DNA of 64,000 nt, taken from positions 124,001 to 188,000 of the forward strand of contig JAZKDT010000001.1 in assembly GCA_040387475.1 (NCBI GenBank), read 5' to 3'. Below are positions 41,515-50,358 of the stretch, piece after piece. The notes beneath the pieces are model-generated. The model ran no database searches. It worked only from the letters and a program-made list of their open reading frames with translations, and was not told where the DNA came from. The DNA comes from UBA4416 sp040387475. GTDB taxonomy: Bacteria; Bacteroidota; Bacteroidia; B-17B0; Aurantibacillaceae. How positions within the stretch are numbered: position 1 is the stretch's first letter; every line of letters starts with the position of its first letter. Both the position numbers and the translations under genes were made by a program.

Positions 41515-43215
41515 TCACTTCGTCACAACAATTTTTTGTTTCACAGTTTGACTCTCTCCAATGCCGGATAAAAAATAAATGCCGGAAGAAAGCAATTCTG
41601 TTTTTACTTCGTAATTATTCATCCGGTTTAATTCTATGGTTTGTAAAACCTGTCCCCAACTATTAGTTAAGTTTAACTTTAATTCATTTTCAGATTTGAT
41701 AGTAAATGAGCCGTTATTTGGGTTAGGATAAATAGTTAATATTTCTTTTTCCATTTTTTTCTCTTCGATACCTACAAAAGGTGTGCTCAGTTTTAACACA
41801 AATGCGTCATAACCTCCAGCATTAATTGGATAAACTACGCCTATTTGCGGATCAACATCAGTGGTAGTGGTAGCGCCTCCTACAATATATATTTGCTGTA
41901 AATGATCAACCGCCATGTTGTTGCATGGTTTACTAAAATAAACATTTATACATCCCGCAACCAAAGTGTTTCCAGATGAATTCAGTTTTAAAATATATGC
42001 CAGACCCCATCCCGATCCTATAGGACCGTCGCCTGCATTAAAATCAACTGGTCCTCTAAATCTTCCTAAAACGTAAAGATTTTCGGCAGGATCGGTCGCT
42101 AAAGCATAACCATCATCTGAAGTATCAGTACTCCCAAAATTTTTCGCCCATACTGCATTTCCAAACTGATCGTATTTAGCCACAAAAGAATCTGACCAGG
42201 TAGAAACAGATGATAAGGTGTGCTGACCAACTGCTGGATAATCCAAATCCATATATCCACCTGTATTTCCCCCATTATTAAAATAACCAGTAATATATAC
42301 ATTTCCGGAACCATCTGTTGCAATTGAGTTTGCTTCGTCTCCGTAATAGCAGCTTGGTTTTTTTGCCCAGACGAAATTCCCATTTTGATCTAATTTTGAA
42401 ATGAAGATGTCTCTATGATAATTCGCTGGTACAGGTGGTCCGGTAGAAGTTAGTGTAAAGGTTCCTGTGCCGGGATCAAAATCATTTGTTCCACTGAAAT
42501 AACCTGTGGTTAAAATGTTTTGTGAAGCATCAACAGCAATAGAAGATGGTATAATGTATCCTAAAGTTTTTGCTAGAATAAAATTTCCTGAGGAGTCCAA
42601 CTTCAACACATACGATCCGCCGCCGGTTAAATTATACGTTGCACTACCTGGATCAAAATCTGGCGTACTGAATAACGTAGTATAACTTCCGCAGAAATAT
42701 AAATTACTCGCATTATCTGTTGTCATGGCATATAAATTCCCCTGCTCATCATTAAAACCTTTTGCCCAAATAAAATTTCCATTATTATCAAGCTTTAAAA
42801 CAAAAGACGCAGAACCTGCTGGTATAGGGATATTAAAAACACCTGATCCCGGATCAAAATCTGGATTATTATTATAATATCCACAAATAACAACCCTATT
42901 ATTTGCATCAATTAATATGTCATACATACGTACATCACTACTAAGACACTTGACCCATAAAAAATTACCTGCCGCATTATGCTTAGTTATAAACTTTGTT
43001 GTTCCGGTAGATGTTATCGAAAAATTAGTAACACCAGGATCAAAGTTAGTTCCATTTTGAAACGCACCGATTGTGTAAACATTGCCGTCAATATCTACTG
43101 CCACACCATTAGCTCCTTCGCCTCCGGTACCACCCATGCTTTTTACCCATTGAAAATTTTGAGCAAAAGAATAAACCGTAGCGAAAACAAAAAATAATAT
43201 AAGTAGCTTTCTCAT
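41515..43215 (-). CDS. SBBP-repeat beta-propeller protein with T9SS type A sorting domain
   Basis: 566 aa with a signal peptide (LLILFFVFATVYSFAQ). About seven propeller units, each carrying a variant of the blade signature (TNFDPGVTNFSIT, PDFDPGSGVFNIP, PDFDPGSATYNLT, NDFDPGTGTFTLT, then VDFNAGDG and TDVDPQIG) plus NGNFIWAKGF- and NLYAMTTD-type strands, form a likely seven-bladed propeller (about residues 20-490). The last ~75 residues are a type A sorting domain (LTIYPNPNNGSFTIKSE ... SSGIYFLSGIGESQTVKQKIVVTK). Ligand unknown. Confidence 0.87.
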   Translation of the reverse strand: MRKLLILFFVFATVYSFAQNFQWVKSMGGTGGEGANGVAVDIDGNVYTIGAFQNGTNFDPGVTNFSITSTGTTKFITKHNAAGNFLWVKCLSSDVRMYDILIDANNRVVICGYYNNNPDFDPGSGVFNIPIPAGSASFVLKLDNNGNFIWAKGFNDEQGNLYAMTTDNASNLYFCGSYTTLFSTPDFDPGSATYNLTGGGSYVLKLDSSGNFILAKTLGYIIPSSIAVDASQNILTTGYFSGTNDFDPGTGTFTLTSTGPPVPANYHRDIFISKLDQNGNFVWAKKPSCYYGDEANSIATDGSGNVYITGYFNNGGNTGGYMDLDYPAVGQHTLSSVSTWSDSFVAKYDQFGNAVWAKNFGSTDTSDDGYALATDPAENLYVLGRFRGPVDFNAGDGPIGSGWGLAYILKLNSSGNTLVAGCINVYFSKPCNNMAVDHLQQIYIVGGATTTTDVDPQIGVVYPINAGGYDAFVLKLSTPFVGIEEKKMEKEILTIYPNPNNGSFTIKSENELKLNLTNSWGQVLQTIELNRMNNYEVKTELLSSGIYFLSGIGESQTVKQKIVVTK

Positions 43216-43225
43216 GCTCTTGGTT

Positions 43226-44656
43226 TTACTGAATATAACTCAGCTTCAGCATATTCGTTCTGCCTTTTTCTTTCATCGGCATACTCGCTAAATTGATAAC
43301 CAAATCATCCGGTTTCACGAATTTTCTTTCTTTAATGTAATCCTTCAGATCGGAAATAGTTTGATCCGTACTTTCGTATTTATCATAATAAAAGCCACGT
43401 ACGCCCCATACTAAACTCAAAGTGTTTAACAATGATTTATTATCCGTAAAAATAAAGATGTTTGCTTTTGGTCGGTGACTACTTAACTTAAATGCCGTAT
43501 ATCCTGAGTTTGTAATAGAAATAATGGCGGTTACGCCTGCCTGTTTTGCCATAACACTAGCGTTATAACAAATACTATCTGTCACATAGGTTACCGTTTT
43601 TAATTCAGGTTCGTGTTCTTTATAATAAATAGCGCCATCATTTTCTATTTGTGTAATGATGCGTCGCATGTATTCAATTACTTTTACCGGGTAACGTCCT
43701 ACAGATGTTTCGGCACTTAGCATTACGGCATCAGCCCCATCCAATACGGCATTAGCTACATCGTTCACTTCTGCCCGTGTAGGCGTATACGCTGTGATCA
43801 TGCTCTCCATCATTTGAGTAGCAATAATTACTGGCTTAGAAGCGGCAATACATTTGTTAACGATCATTTTTTGTAATAAAGGCACTCGCTCCATTGGCAT
43901 TTCAACTCCCAAATCGCCACGGGCCACCATCACACCATCTGTTAAATCAATAATGTTATCGATCTCTTTAATGGCTTCCGGTTTTTCTATTTTTGCTATA
44001 ACGCGTGCATGTTTTTTCTTTGAGCGTATAATTTCTTTTAGTTCAACGATATCGGTTGCGCTGCGTACAAACGATAAACCAATCCATTCAAAATCATTTT
44101 CCAGGGCAAAATCCAGATCTCTTAAATCTTTCATCGTTAAGCAAGGCAAAGAGATTTTGGTGTTCGGTAGGTTTACTCCCTTTTTAGAAGAAAGAATTCC
44201 TCCGGCTATGATCATACAACGTACCTCATCCTTGCGATTGGTCTCAATTACTTTTAAGGTAATTTTTCCATCATCTATCAGTACCAACTCTCCGGCAGTG
44301 ACATCTTGCGGAAACTGGGGATAAGTAATAAATATTCTTTCAGCAGTTCCTTCAGCTTCTTTTGTGGTAATCACTATTTCCTGCCCGTTGATTAAATCAA
44401 CTGCATTGTCTTTTACTTTACCGATGCGTAATTTAGGTCCTTGCAGATCCCCTAAAATACCCACGTGGCGGTTCAGTTTTTTGTTTAACGTTCTGATGTT
44501 ATCGATCACATGTTTAATGGGTTCATAATCTCCATGAGAAAAGTTGATCCGGCAAATATCCAAACCTGCATTAAATAATTCTTCGAGCACCGCAATGTTT
44601 TCGGTTGAGGGGCCCATTGTGGCAACAATTTTTGTTTTGTTATAATTCGCGTCCAT
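43226..44656 (-). CDS. pyk: Pyruvate kinase
   Basis: 476 aa. KTKIVATMGPSTEN at the N-terminus, INFSHGDYEP, GDLQGPKLRIGKV, the catalytic-loop ARGDLGVEMPMERVP and the C-terminal domain (VTAIISITNSGYTAFKLSSHRPKANIF) are all present, giving the last ATP-yielding step of glycolysis. ATG at 44656 is chosen over the codon at 44695 because MDANYNKTKIVATMG begins the family's conserved block; the longer frame would add 13 unconserved residues over the divergent region. It is 10 nt upstream of the propeller gene on the same strand. Confidence 0.96.
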   Translation of the reverse strand: MDANYNKTKIVATMGPSTENIAVLEELFNAGLDICRINFSHGDYEPIKHVIDNIRTLNKKLNRHVGILGDLQGPKLRIGKVKDNAVDLINGQEIVITTKEAEGTAERIFITYPQFPQDVTAGELVLIDDGKITLKVIETNRKDEVRCMIIAGGILSSKKGVNLPNTKISLPCLTMKDLRDLDFALENDFEWIGLSFVRSATDIVELKEIIRSKKKHARVIAKIEKPEAIKEIDNIIDLTDGVMVARGDLGVEMPMERVPLLQKMIVNKCIAASKPVIIATQMMESMITAYTPTRAEVNDVANAVLDGADAVMLSAETSVGRYPVKVIEYMRRIITQIENDGAIYYKEHEPELKTVTYVTDSICYNASVMAKQAGVTAIISITNSGYTAFKLSSHRPKANIFIFTDNKSLLNTLSLVWGVRGFYYDKYESTDQTISDLKDYIKERKFVKPDDLVINLASMPMKEKGRTNMLKLSYIQ

Positions 44657-44752
44657 AGTGATTAATTGTACACGAATGTAGCAATTTCGGCTCAAAAAAT
44701 GGCATTATTAAATCATTATCTAAATTACTACCTTAGCGGCTTTATTACCACT

Positions 44753-45424
44753 ATGCCAAATAAACTCGAAAAATTTGCCGAACTAAATACCTTTTCAAAC
44801 ACCTTTGCGTTTCATCATTTCGATATTCCCAATGGATTTCCTAAAAAAGGAAAATGGCATTCGGAAGTGTTTAAAAACGAAAATCCTATTGTCCTGGAGT
44901 TAGGTTGCGGACAAGGCGAATATACCATTGGCTTATCTGAAAATAACACCGCTAAGAATTTTATTGGCGTAGATGTGAAAGGTAACCGCATCTGGACGGG
45001 TGCCAGGTACGCTTTAAATAATAAAATGAGTCATGTAGCTTTTTTGAGAACACGCATTGACTTTATTGATCAGTGTTTTGCTGAAAATGAAGTATCAGAG
45101 ATCTGGATCACCTTTCCCGATCCGCAACCTCAAAAGAACAGGGCCCGTAAGCGTTTAACCAATCCTGATTTCTTTTTGAACCGTTATAAAAAAATATTAA
45201 AGCCCGGCGGACTCATCCACTTAAAAACAGATAACACCTTTTTTTATGAGTACACGATGGATGTTATCAAAGACAGAAATTTGCCACTAGTGTTTGCCAC
45301 CAACGATTTGTATAGAAATTGTCCTGAAGGCCGGGAAGAATTAACCCGCATTAAAACTTATTACGAGACCTTGTTTACCGGTCGCGGAGAAGATATTAAA
45401 TACTGTTGCTTCCAATTAAACTAA
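44753..45424 (+). CDS. trmB: tRNA (guanine-N7-)-methyltransferase
   Basis: Makes m7G46 in tRNA. Class I SAM fold with LELGCGQGEY (SAM loop), FIGVDVKGNRIWTGA, and the family block ITFPDPQPQKNRARKRLTNPDF. A start at 44753 (223 aa) is consistent with family length; the longer frame from 44666 adds unconserved residues. The next gene follows in 1 nt. Confidence 0.95.
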   Translation: MPNKLEKFAELNTFSNTFAFHHFDIPNGFPKKGKWHSEVFKNENPIVLELGCGQGEYTIGLSENNTAKNFIGVDVKGNRIWTGARYALNNKMSHVAFLRTRIDFIDQCFAENEVSEIWITFPDPQPQKNRARKRLTNPDFFLNRYKKILKPGGLIHLKTDNTFFYEYTMDVIKDRNLPLVFATNDLYRNCPEGREELTRIKTYYETLFTGRGEDIKYCCFQLN

Positions 45425-45425
45425 C

Positions 45426-45761
45426 ATGGCTGTTAAACGATTGCCCCATAAACAACATTTTTACAGCAAGCTGGGTAAAGGCGTTGCTGTTGGTTCCTTA
45501 TTTATTTTGTTTTCGTTAGCCATTGGTGTTCTTGGATACCACTATTATTTTCATATTTCGTGGGTTGATAGCCTTTTAAACGCCAGCATGATACTTACGG
45601 GCATGGGTCCTGTGGATAAAGCCGAGACGGATGCCGCTAAACTATTTTCTTCCATTTATGCCATTTACAGTGGTGTAGCTTTCTTAACAAGTGTTGCCAT
45701 CATTTTTAGCCCTGTTGTTCACCGTTTTTTACATAAATTTAAGATCGAAGTAGAGGAATGA
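45426..45761 (+). CDS. Two-TM membrane protein with ion-channel-like pore region (111 aa)
   Basis: TM1 at about 18-42 (GVAVGSLFILFSLAIGVLGYHYYF), then a loop SWVDSLLNASMILTGMGPVDKAE, and TM2 at about 78-98 (YAIYSGVAFLTSVAIIF) ending in VVHRFLHKF. This is the layout of a KcsA-like 2TM/pore-helix channel (W-x-D-S/A-L-x-x-x, then T-x-G-x-G), but the filter TVGYG is replaced by LTGMGP. It could be a degenerate or non-K-selective channel, or an unrelated protein. One nt separates it from trmB; lgt follows. Confidence 0.6.
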   Translation: MAVKRLPHKQHFYSKLGKGVAVGSLFILFSLAIGVLGYHYYFHISWVDSLLNASMILTGMGPVDKAETDAAKLFSSIYAIYSGVAFLTSVAIIFSPVVHRFLHKFKIEVEE

Positions 45762-45853
45762 TTTAGGGTTCAAACGCTCCTATCAGATGATATAAAGGAT
45801 TATTTTAAAGAATTTTAACCTCAGTTCTCAATAAAAACACTTAAACTTGCCAA

Positions 45854-46684
45854 ATGCTATCACTTTACATCAACTGGAATCCAAGCCCTGAAATTTTTAC
45901 CATTCCCGGTATTGATTGGCCGGTTCGCTGGTATGGCCTTTCGTGGGCCTTAGCTTTTATAGGCTGTCATTTTTTTATGAACCGCATCTATAAAGCAGAA
46001 GGAAGAACAGAAAAACAACTGGATTCTTTAACACTATACATCGTGTTGGCTACCGTTTTAGGAGCACGCATTGGTCATTGTCTTTTTTATGGTTGGGAAT
46101 ATTATTCACAACACCCGCTAGAAATCTTAAAAGTATGGGAGGGTGGTTTAGCCAGTCACGGTGGAGGTATCGGTATCTTGATCGGGATGTGGCTTTACTG
46201 TCGTAACACTAAAGAAAACTGGATATGGTTATTTGATCGTTTAATTGTAGTAGTGCCATTTGCTTCTTTCATGATCCGTTTTGGAAATTTAATGAATTCC
46301 GAAATTATTGGTCAGCCAACCGACATGCCCTGGGCCTTTGTATTTGAACAGGTAGATTTATTACCAAGACATCCCACACAATTGTACGAAGCTATTTATT
46401 ATGTTTTTCTGTTCATTTTATTTTACTGGCTTTGGAAAACCCAACGCAATGAAGTGGGTAAAGGATTTATGTTTGGCTTATTTTGTGTATTGATGTTTAG
46501 CTTCCGCTTTTTAATGGAATACCTGAAAGAGAACCAGGAGTCGTTTGAAAATGCTTTACCAATCAATATGGGACAGATCTTAAGCATTCCATTTATTATC
46601 GTAGGAATTTATATGATGATCCGTTCTAAAAAACAAAACACACACCGCATCCTGGTAAATCACTTTAAACCTGAAAATTCTTAA
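45854..46684 (+). CDS. lgt: Prolipoprotein diacylglyceryl transferase
   Basis: 276 aa, about seven TM helices. It adds the diacylglycerol to the lipobox Cys of prolipoproteins at the inner membrane. LASHGGGIGILIG, RFGNLMNSEIIGQPT and RHPTQLYEAIYYV are the family blocks. It acts on substrates such as the lipoproteins at 2363 and 22274 in this window. DUF1569 follows 2 nt downstream. Confidence 0.95.
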   Translation: MLSLYINWNPSPEIFTIPGIDWPVRWYGLSWALAFIGCHFFMNRIYKAEGRTEKQLDSLTLYIVLATVLGARIGHCLFYGWEYYSQHPLEILKVWEGGLASHGGGIGILIGMWLYCRNTKENWIWLFDRLIVVVPFASFMIRFGNLMNSEIIGQPTDMPWAFVFEQVDLLPRHPTQLYEAIYYVFLFILFYWLWKTQRNEVGKGFMFGLFCVLMFSFRFLMEYLKENQESFENALPINMGQILSIPFIIVGIYMMIRSKKQNTHRILVNHFKPENS

Positions 46685-46686
46685 TA

Positions 46687-47145
46687 ATGACGCTGTTAAA
46701 TACATTCGACCCTAAAACAACTGAAGCGACGATTGCTCGCTTAGAAAAGTTAAGTCATTCAACAACACCTCAATGGGGCAAAATGAACGCGGCTCAAATG
46801 CTGGCTCATTTAAATGTGCCTTATGATATTGAGAATGGAAAAAAACAAACCAAGATCTCAGGCTTTGGAAAACTGATGCTCAAGCTCTTTGTAAAGAATA
46901 TTGTGGTGGGCGATAAACCATATACTAAAAACTCGCGCACATCGCCTGATTTTATTATTGCTGATGAGCGTGATTTTGAAAAAGAAAAGGCGTTGTTTAT
47001 TGCAAACCTGAAAGCAACTGAAGCCAAAGGTGCGGCGCATTTCGAAGGAAGAGAAAGTGCGGCATTTGGTAAACTAAGCGCGAAAGAATGGAGCATACAG
47101 TTTTACAAACATCTGGATCACCACTTTACACAATTTGGTGTTTAA
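46687..47145 (+). CDS. DUF1569 / DinB-like protein (152 aa)
   Basis: Cytosolic helical-bundle protein: KMNAAQMLAHLNVPYDIENG near the N-terminus supplies His of a DinB-type metal site and KHLDHHFTQFGV at the C-terminus supplies more His. The domain family is called DUF1569; activity unknown. It is translationally close to lgt (2-nt gap) and is followed by a strong terminator. Confidence 0.82.
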   Translation: MTLLNTFDPKTTEATIARLEKLSHSTTPQWGKMNAAQMLAHLNVPYDIENGKKQTKISGFGKLMLKLFVKNIVVGDKPYTKNSRTSPDFIIADERDFEKEKALFIANLKATEAKGAAHFEGRESAAFGKLSAKEWSIQFYKHLDHHFTQFGV

Positions 47146-47160
47146 GATAACATACAACAA

Positions 47161-47192
47161 AAAAGCCCTTATCAGATTTGATAAGGGCTTTT
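47161..47192. terminator. Bidirectional intrinsic terminator
   Basis: Perfect 14-bp stem AAAAGCCCTTATCA (47161-47174) / TGATAAGGGCTTTT (47179-47192) with a 4-nt loop, serving both the DUF1569 gene and the convergent PorP/SprF gene. Confidence 0.93.
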
Positions 47193-47205
47193 TTTGTGTC
47201 TTAAC

Positions 47206-48105
47206 TTACATCTTAGGTAAGATCAATCGCTTTAAAATATTTGGCACTTCCGTTATTTTAAAGCCGAAGGTTATTTCGTGTTGCCCTGATGTAACTGTAT
47301 TGAATTGACTGTTGCTTGATTTGTAACCGTAACCAATGCTCAGGTTTTCGATGTTCACTCCAAACATGGCGCAAAACGTTCTGTTGGTCTGGTATCCGCC
47401 CTGCACCCAAATCATATCTTTATACATTCCTTTTACAAAGAAAGAGCTGATGTCTTTTGTTGTTGGAATACTTTGATGGCACAACCATGGTGTGATCTTA
47501 AATTCAGTTCCTGCCTTAATGGTATAAAACACTGCGGCATTCATATAGCTGTTTAAAGGTTCGTTAGTAGCAATAATATGTGGCATTGAGAAGCTAACAT
47601 CCAGCCCTTTGTAGTTATACAGGAAACCTGCGCCTGCAGCAAACTGGTTTGTGTTATAATAAGAACGCGTTAAGGTTGGGTCTGATTGATCGAGTGATTG
47701 GTAATTATCGATACGGTTGATCAACAAACTGTTTTTTAATAATCCGCCCGATAAACCCAAGGTGAATTTCATGTCATCGTTGATCTTTGCCATATAAGCA
47801 TACGACAGATCCACTTTCAAAATTTGGAAAGCGCCGCGTGTGTCGGAAATGATGCGCGTTCCAACTGCTTGCTTTTTAGAGATCTTGGAGTGCATGCCAA
47901 ACATATAGTTTTTGTTGGCATAAGCCACGCCTTTGTTTTGGGTTTGTGCACTTAAAATAATGTTAAGCCCGTCGTCTTTTCCAGTGTAGGCCGGGTTTAC
48001 ATTATACATGTTGTTTACCTTAAACGAATAAAAATCGTAAGATAATACCTGCGATTTTACACTCAGGCTAAGAACAATAAATAATAAATAATAATAATTT
48101 TTCAT
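47206..48105 (-). CDS. PorP/SprF-family T9SS outer-membrane protein
   Basis: 299 aa: signal peptide, then the NMYNVNPAYTGKDDG motif that opens all PorP/SprF proteins, followed by Tyr/Gly-rich barrel strands (VDLSYAYMAKINDDMKFTLGLSG, GGYQTNRTFCAMFG, EITFGFKI). Such proteins act with the T9SS to anchor or export specific substrates, and single members are often encoded beside a type B sorting-domain protein. Here the cadherin protein with the type B domain lies immediately upstream (26 nt), making it the likely dedicated partner. Confidence 0.9.
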   Translation of the reverse strand: MKNYYYLLFIVLSLSVKSQVLSYDFYSFKVNNMYNVNPAYTGKDDGLNIILSAQTQNKGVAYANKNYMFGMHSKISKKQAVGTRIISDTRGAFQILKVDLSYAYMAKINDDMKFTLGLSGGLLKNSLLINRIDNYQSLDQSDPTLTRSYYNTNQFAAGAGFLYNYKGLDVSFSMPHIIATNEPLNSYMNAAVFYTIKAGTEFKITPWLCHQSIPTTKDISSFFVKGMYKDMIWVQGGYQTNRTFCAMFGVNIENLSIGYGYKSSNSQFNTVTSGQHEITFGFKITEVPNILKRLILPKM

Positions 48106-48131
48106 GATGTTTGGTGGTGTTTCAGTGTGTT

Positions 48132-50294
48132 CTAGTTTACAATAGTGATATTACCTTTATATGTTACTTTGTCGTTCTTGAAAACATAATAGTAGTTTCC
48201 GGTTGGTAGCGGGGTGCCATTTAGCTTACCGTCAAATTCGTTGTTGTAGTTGTTAGTTGCTTCGTATATCACATAACCAAACTGATCAAAAATCTGTAAG
48301 GCAAAGTCTTTGTATATATCCACGTTCTCAATTTTCCAGAAATCGTTTTTACTATCTCCGTTAGGAGAAATGTAATTAGTGGAAGGCAACGGAATTGTAT
48401 TACCCGCTATGTCAGTTATCGTAATATCAAATGCTTTTTCTACGCTCAACCCTTCCAGATCCGTTGACCTCAACCTGATATGGTAAACTTCTTTCACATC
48501 ATAATTTGTTTTGGTAAGGATCACTAATTTGTCATCCTGAACTTCGAACTCAGCATTATCATCAGATCCTGAACCTAAAACCAACGCGTAAGTAAATGCA
48601 TCGGGGTTATCAGTATCAATAGTCCGTATTTTACTCACATGAGTCATATACTCATTATCCTCTACTACAGTTGTTGTATCTAACAGGATGTCCAAAGGTG
48701 TTTCATTCCGGTTATATACTTTAACCAGGAAAGCTTTCTCTACAAACAAACCGCCGTTGTCGGTTGATCTAACTCTCAAGGTATATGTTTGCCCGGTATA
48801 AGTGTAACTTAGGTTTGATAATAACTGGTTTCCGGCAATAGTAAATAAAGCGTTATCCGTATCACCTGTTCCTGTGGTTAAAACATAGGTGTGAGTCGCT
48901 GCAGCATCCTCATCTGTTGATGATAAATTACCTATTAAGGTGTTAACCGGCGATAGTTCTTGCACACTGTCTCCCGACAAGGCGATGTCAGTTGGTACAT
49001 CATTAATGTCGTTTACTACAACCGTAAATGTTTTTACATAATAAGCCGCATAGGGATCGGTTGCTCTAACTCTCACAAACAATGAATCCTTTAGCTCAAA
49101 ATTATAAGAGGCATTGGAGTACAATACATTTCCAACAATTGTTACACCCGCACTATCCAAACCGGGCTCTACGGTTAAAGTGTGTGTATCGGCCAGGTCA
49201 TTATCAACTACTGTTAATGTGCCAATAGCGGTTCCAACCGGCATGTTTTCGTCTATTGTATAATTATTGATCAGGATGTCGCTAGGCGCGTCGTTTACAT
49301 TAGACACATTTAAGGTGAATGTATTTTCAATAAACAATCCTCCTAAATCAGTTGTACGGGCTCTGATAAAATAAACCGACTGAGCTGTGTAATCCAACAT
49401 ACTCACATTATACAATGTATCATTCTGGATATAAAACTGGGTATTATCTGTATCACCTGTTCCGGTAACTAAAGTATATACATGGGCGTCATTCAGATCA
49501 GGATCAACTGTTGAAAACTCTCCCATAAAACTTCCACTCTGCTGGTGATCGCTTAAAAGCGGTGAACTTAAATACAAGGCTATCGGAGCGTCGTTACCAT
49601 TGATAATAGTAATGGTAAATGTTTCAATATATAAACAGCCTCCATTATCATCTACCATTATTTCAATCACTTTAACCGAGTCGGTTTCATAATCGTAATT
49701 GGCATTTACCTGCAACTGGTTTCCAACAATAGCAAATTGAGTGTTTTCAGGCTGGCCGGCAGTTAGTGAATAGTTAAACGTAGATCCCGCATCCTGATCA
49801 GTAGCAGACAAAGTTGCAATTGGAGTTCCTAACGGTGAGTTTTCTGTAATGGTATAGTTAGAAACCGCAATGTCTGTTGGTACATGATTGCTATACATCA
49901 TAAAAGGGTTAGCCAACGTACCGATTTGGGTTGCCTGTACAAAAATTACGGAATCCAACACATTGATAACAGTGTTAGTTGATGCCTTATAAATTTGAAA
50001 TTTTACTAATTCGCCGCTTACGATGTTGCTTTTAATGGTTAATAAGCCCAGTTTATTTGGACCGGCCGAAGTACGTGTTTTTACAACACCACGGCATTGT
50101 GTACCCACAAAAGCAGCAATATAATTATTGGTATCTGCTAAGTCAACACAGGCCTCATTAGCCTTGCTGGTCATGGTCATTTGATATTGGTAGATTGCAA
50201 CGTTGACTGTCCAGGTAGAAGGCACTTGTGCAAACATAACATTTGCCAACTGCAATAACCCTATGATTAAAAAGAACCGTTTTGCTTTATTCAT
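48132..50294 (-). CDS. Cadherin-repeat T9SS protein with type B (gliding-motility C-terminal) sorting domain
   Basis: 720 aa. A signal peptide, an N-terminal ~115-residue W-x-V-N module, then about five cadherin-like repeats of ~100 residues (IDENMPVGTAIGTLTVVDND type, with D-rich calcium motifs). The C-terminal ~85 residues are a type B sorting domain (ISPNGDSKNDFWKIENVDIYKDFALQIFDQFGYVIYE ... LPTGNYYYVFKNDKVTYKGNITIVN). It should be exported by the T9SS to the surface, mediating adhesion. It lies between the giant adhesin gene and the PorP/SprF gene. Confidence 0.92.
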   Translation of the reverse strand: MNKAKRFFLIIGLLQLANVMFAQVPSTWTVNVAIYQYQMTMTSKANEACVDLADTNNYIAAFVGTQCRGVVKTRTSAGPNKLGLLTIKSNIVSGELVKFQIYKASTNTVINVLDSVIFVQATQIGTLANPFMMYSNHVPTDIAVSNYTITENSPLGTPIATLSATDQDAGSTFNYSLTAGQPENTQFAIVGNQLQVNANYDYETDSVKVIEIMVDDNGGCLYIETFTITIINGNDAPIALYLSSPLLSDHQQSGSFMGEFSTVDPDLNDAHVYTLVTGTGDTDNTQFYIQNDTLYNVSMLDYTAQSVYFIRARTTDLGGLFIENTFTLNVSNVNDAPSDILINNYTIDENMPVGTAIGTLTVVDNDLADTHTLTVEPGLDSAGVTIVGNVLYSNASYNFELKDSLFVRVRATDPYAAYYVKTFTVVVNDINDVPTDIALSGDSVQELSPVNTLIGNLSSTDEDAAATHTYVLTTGTGDTDNALFTIAGNQLLSNLSYTYTGQTYTLRVRSTDNGGLFVEKAFLVKVYNRNETPLDILLDTTTVVEDNEYMTHVSKIRTIDTDNPDAFTYALVLGSGSDDNAEFEVQDDKLVILTKTNYDVKEVYHIRLRSTDLEGLSVEKAFDITITDIAGNTIPLPSTNYISPNGDSKNDFWKIENVDIYKDFALQIFDQFGYVIYEATNNYNNEFDGKLNGTPLPTGNYYYVFKNDKVTYKGNITIVN

Positions 50295-50358
50295 GATATA
50301 GAATTGAAAATTTTAAAGGAGTTTCTTTATTGCTAAAGAAACTCCTTGTTTTAAAAAA

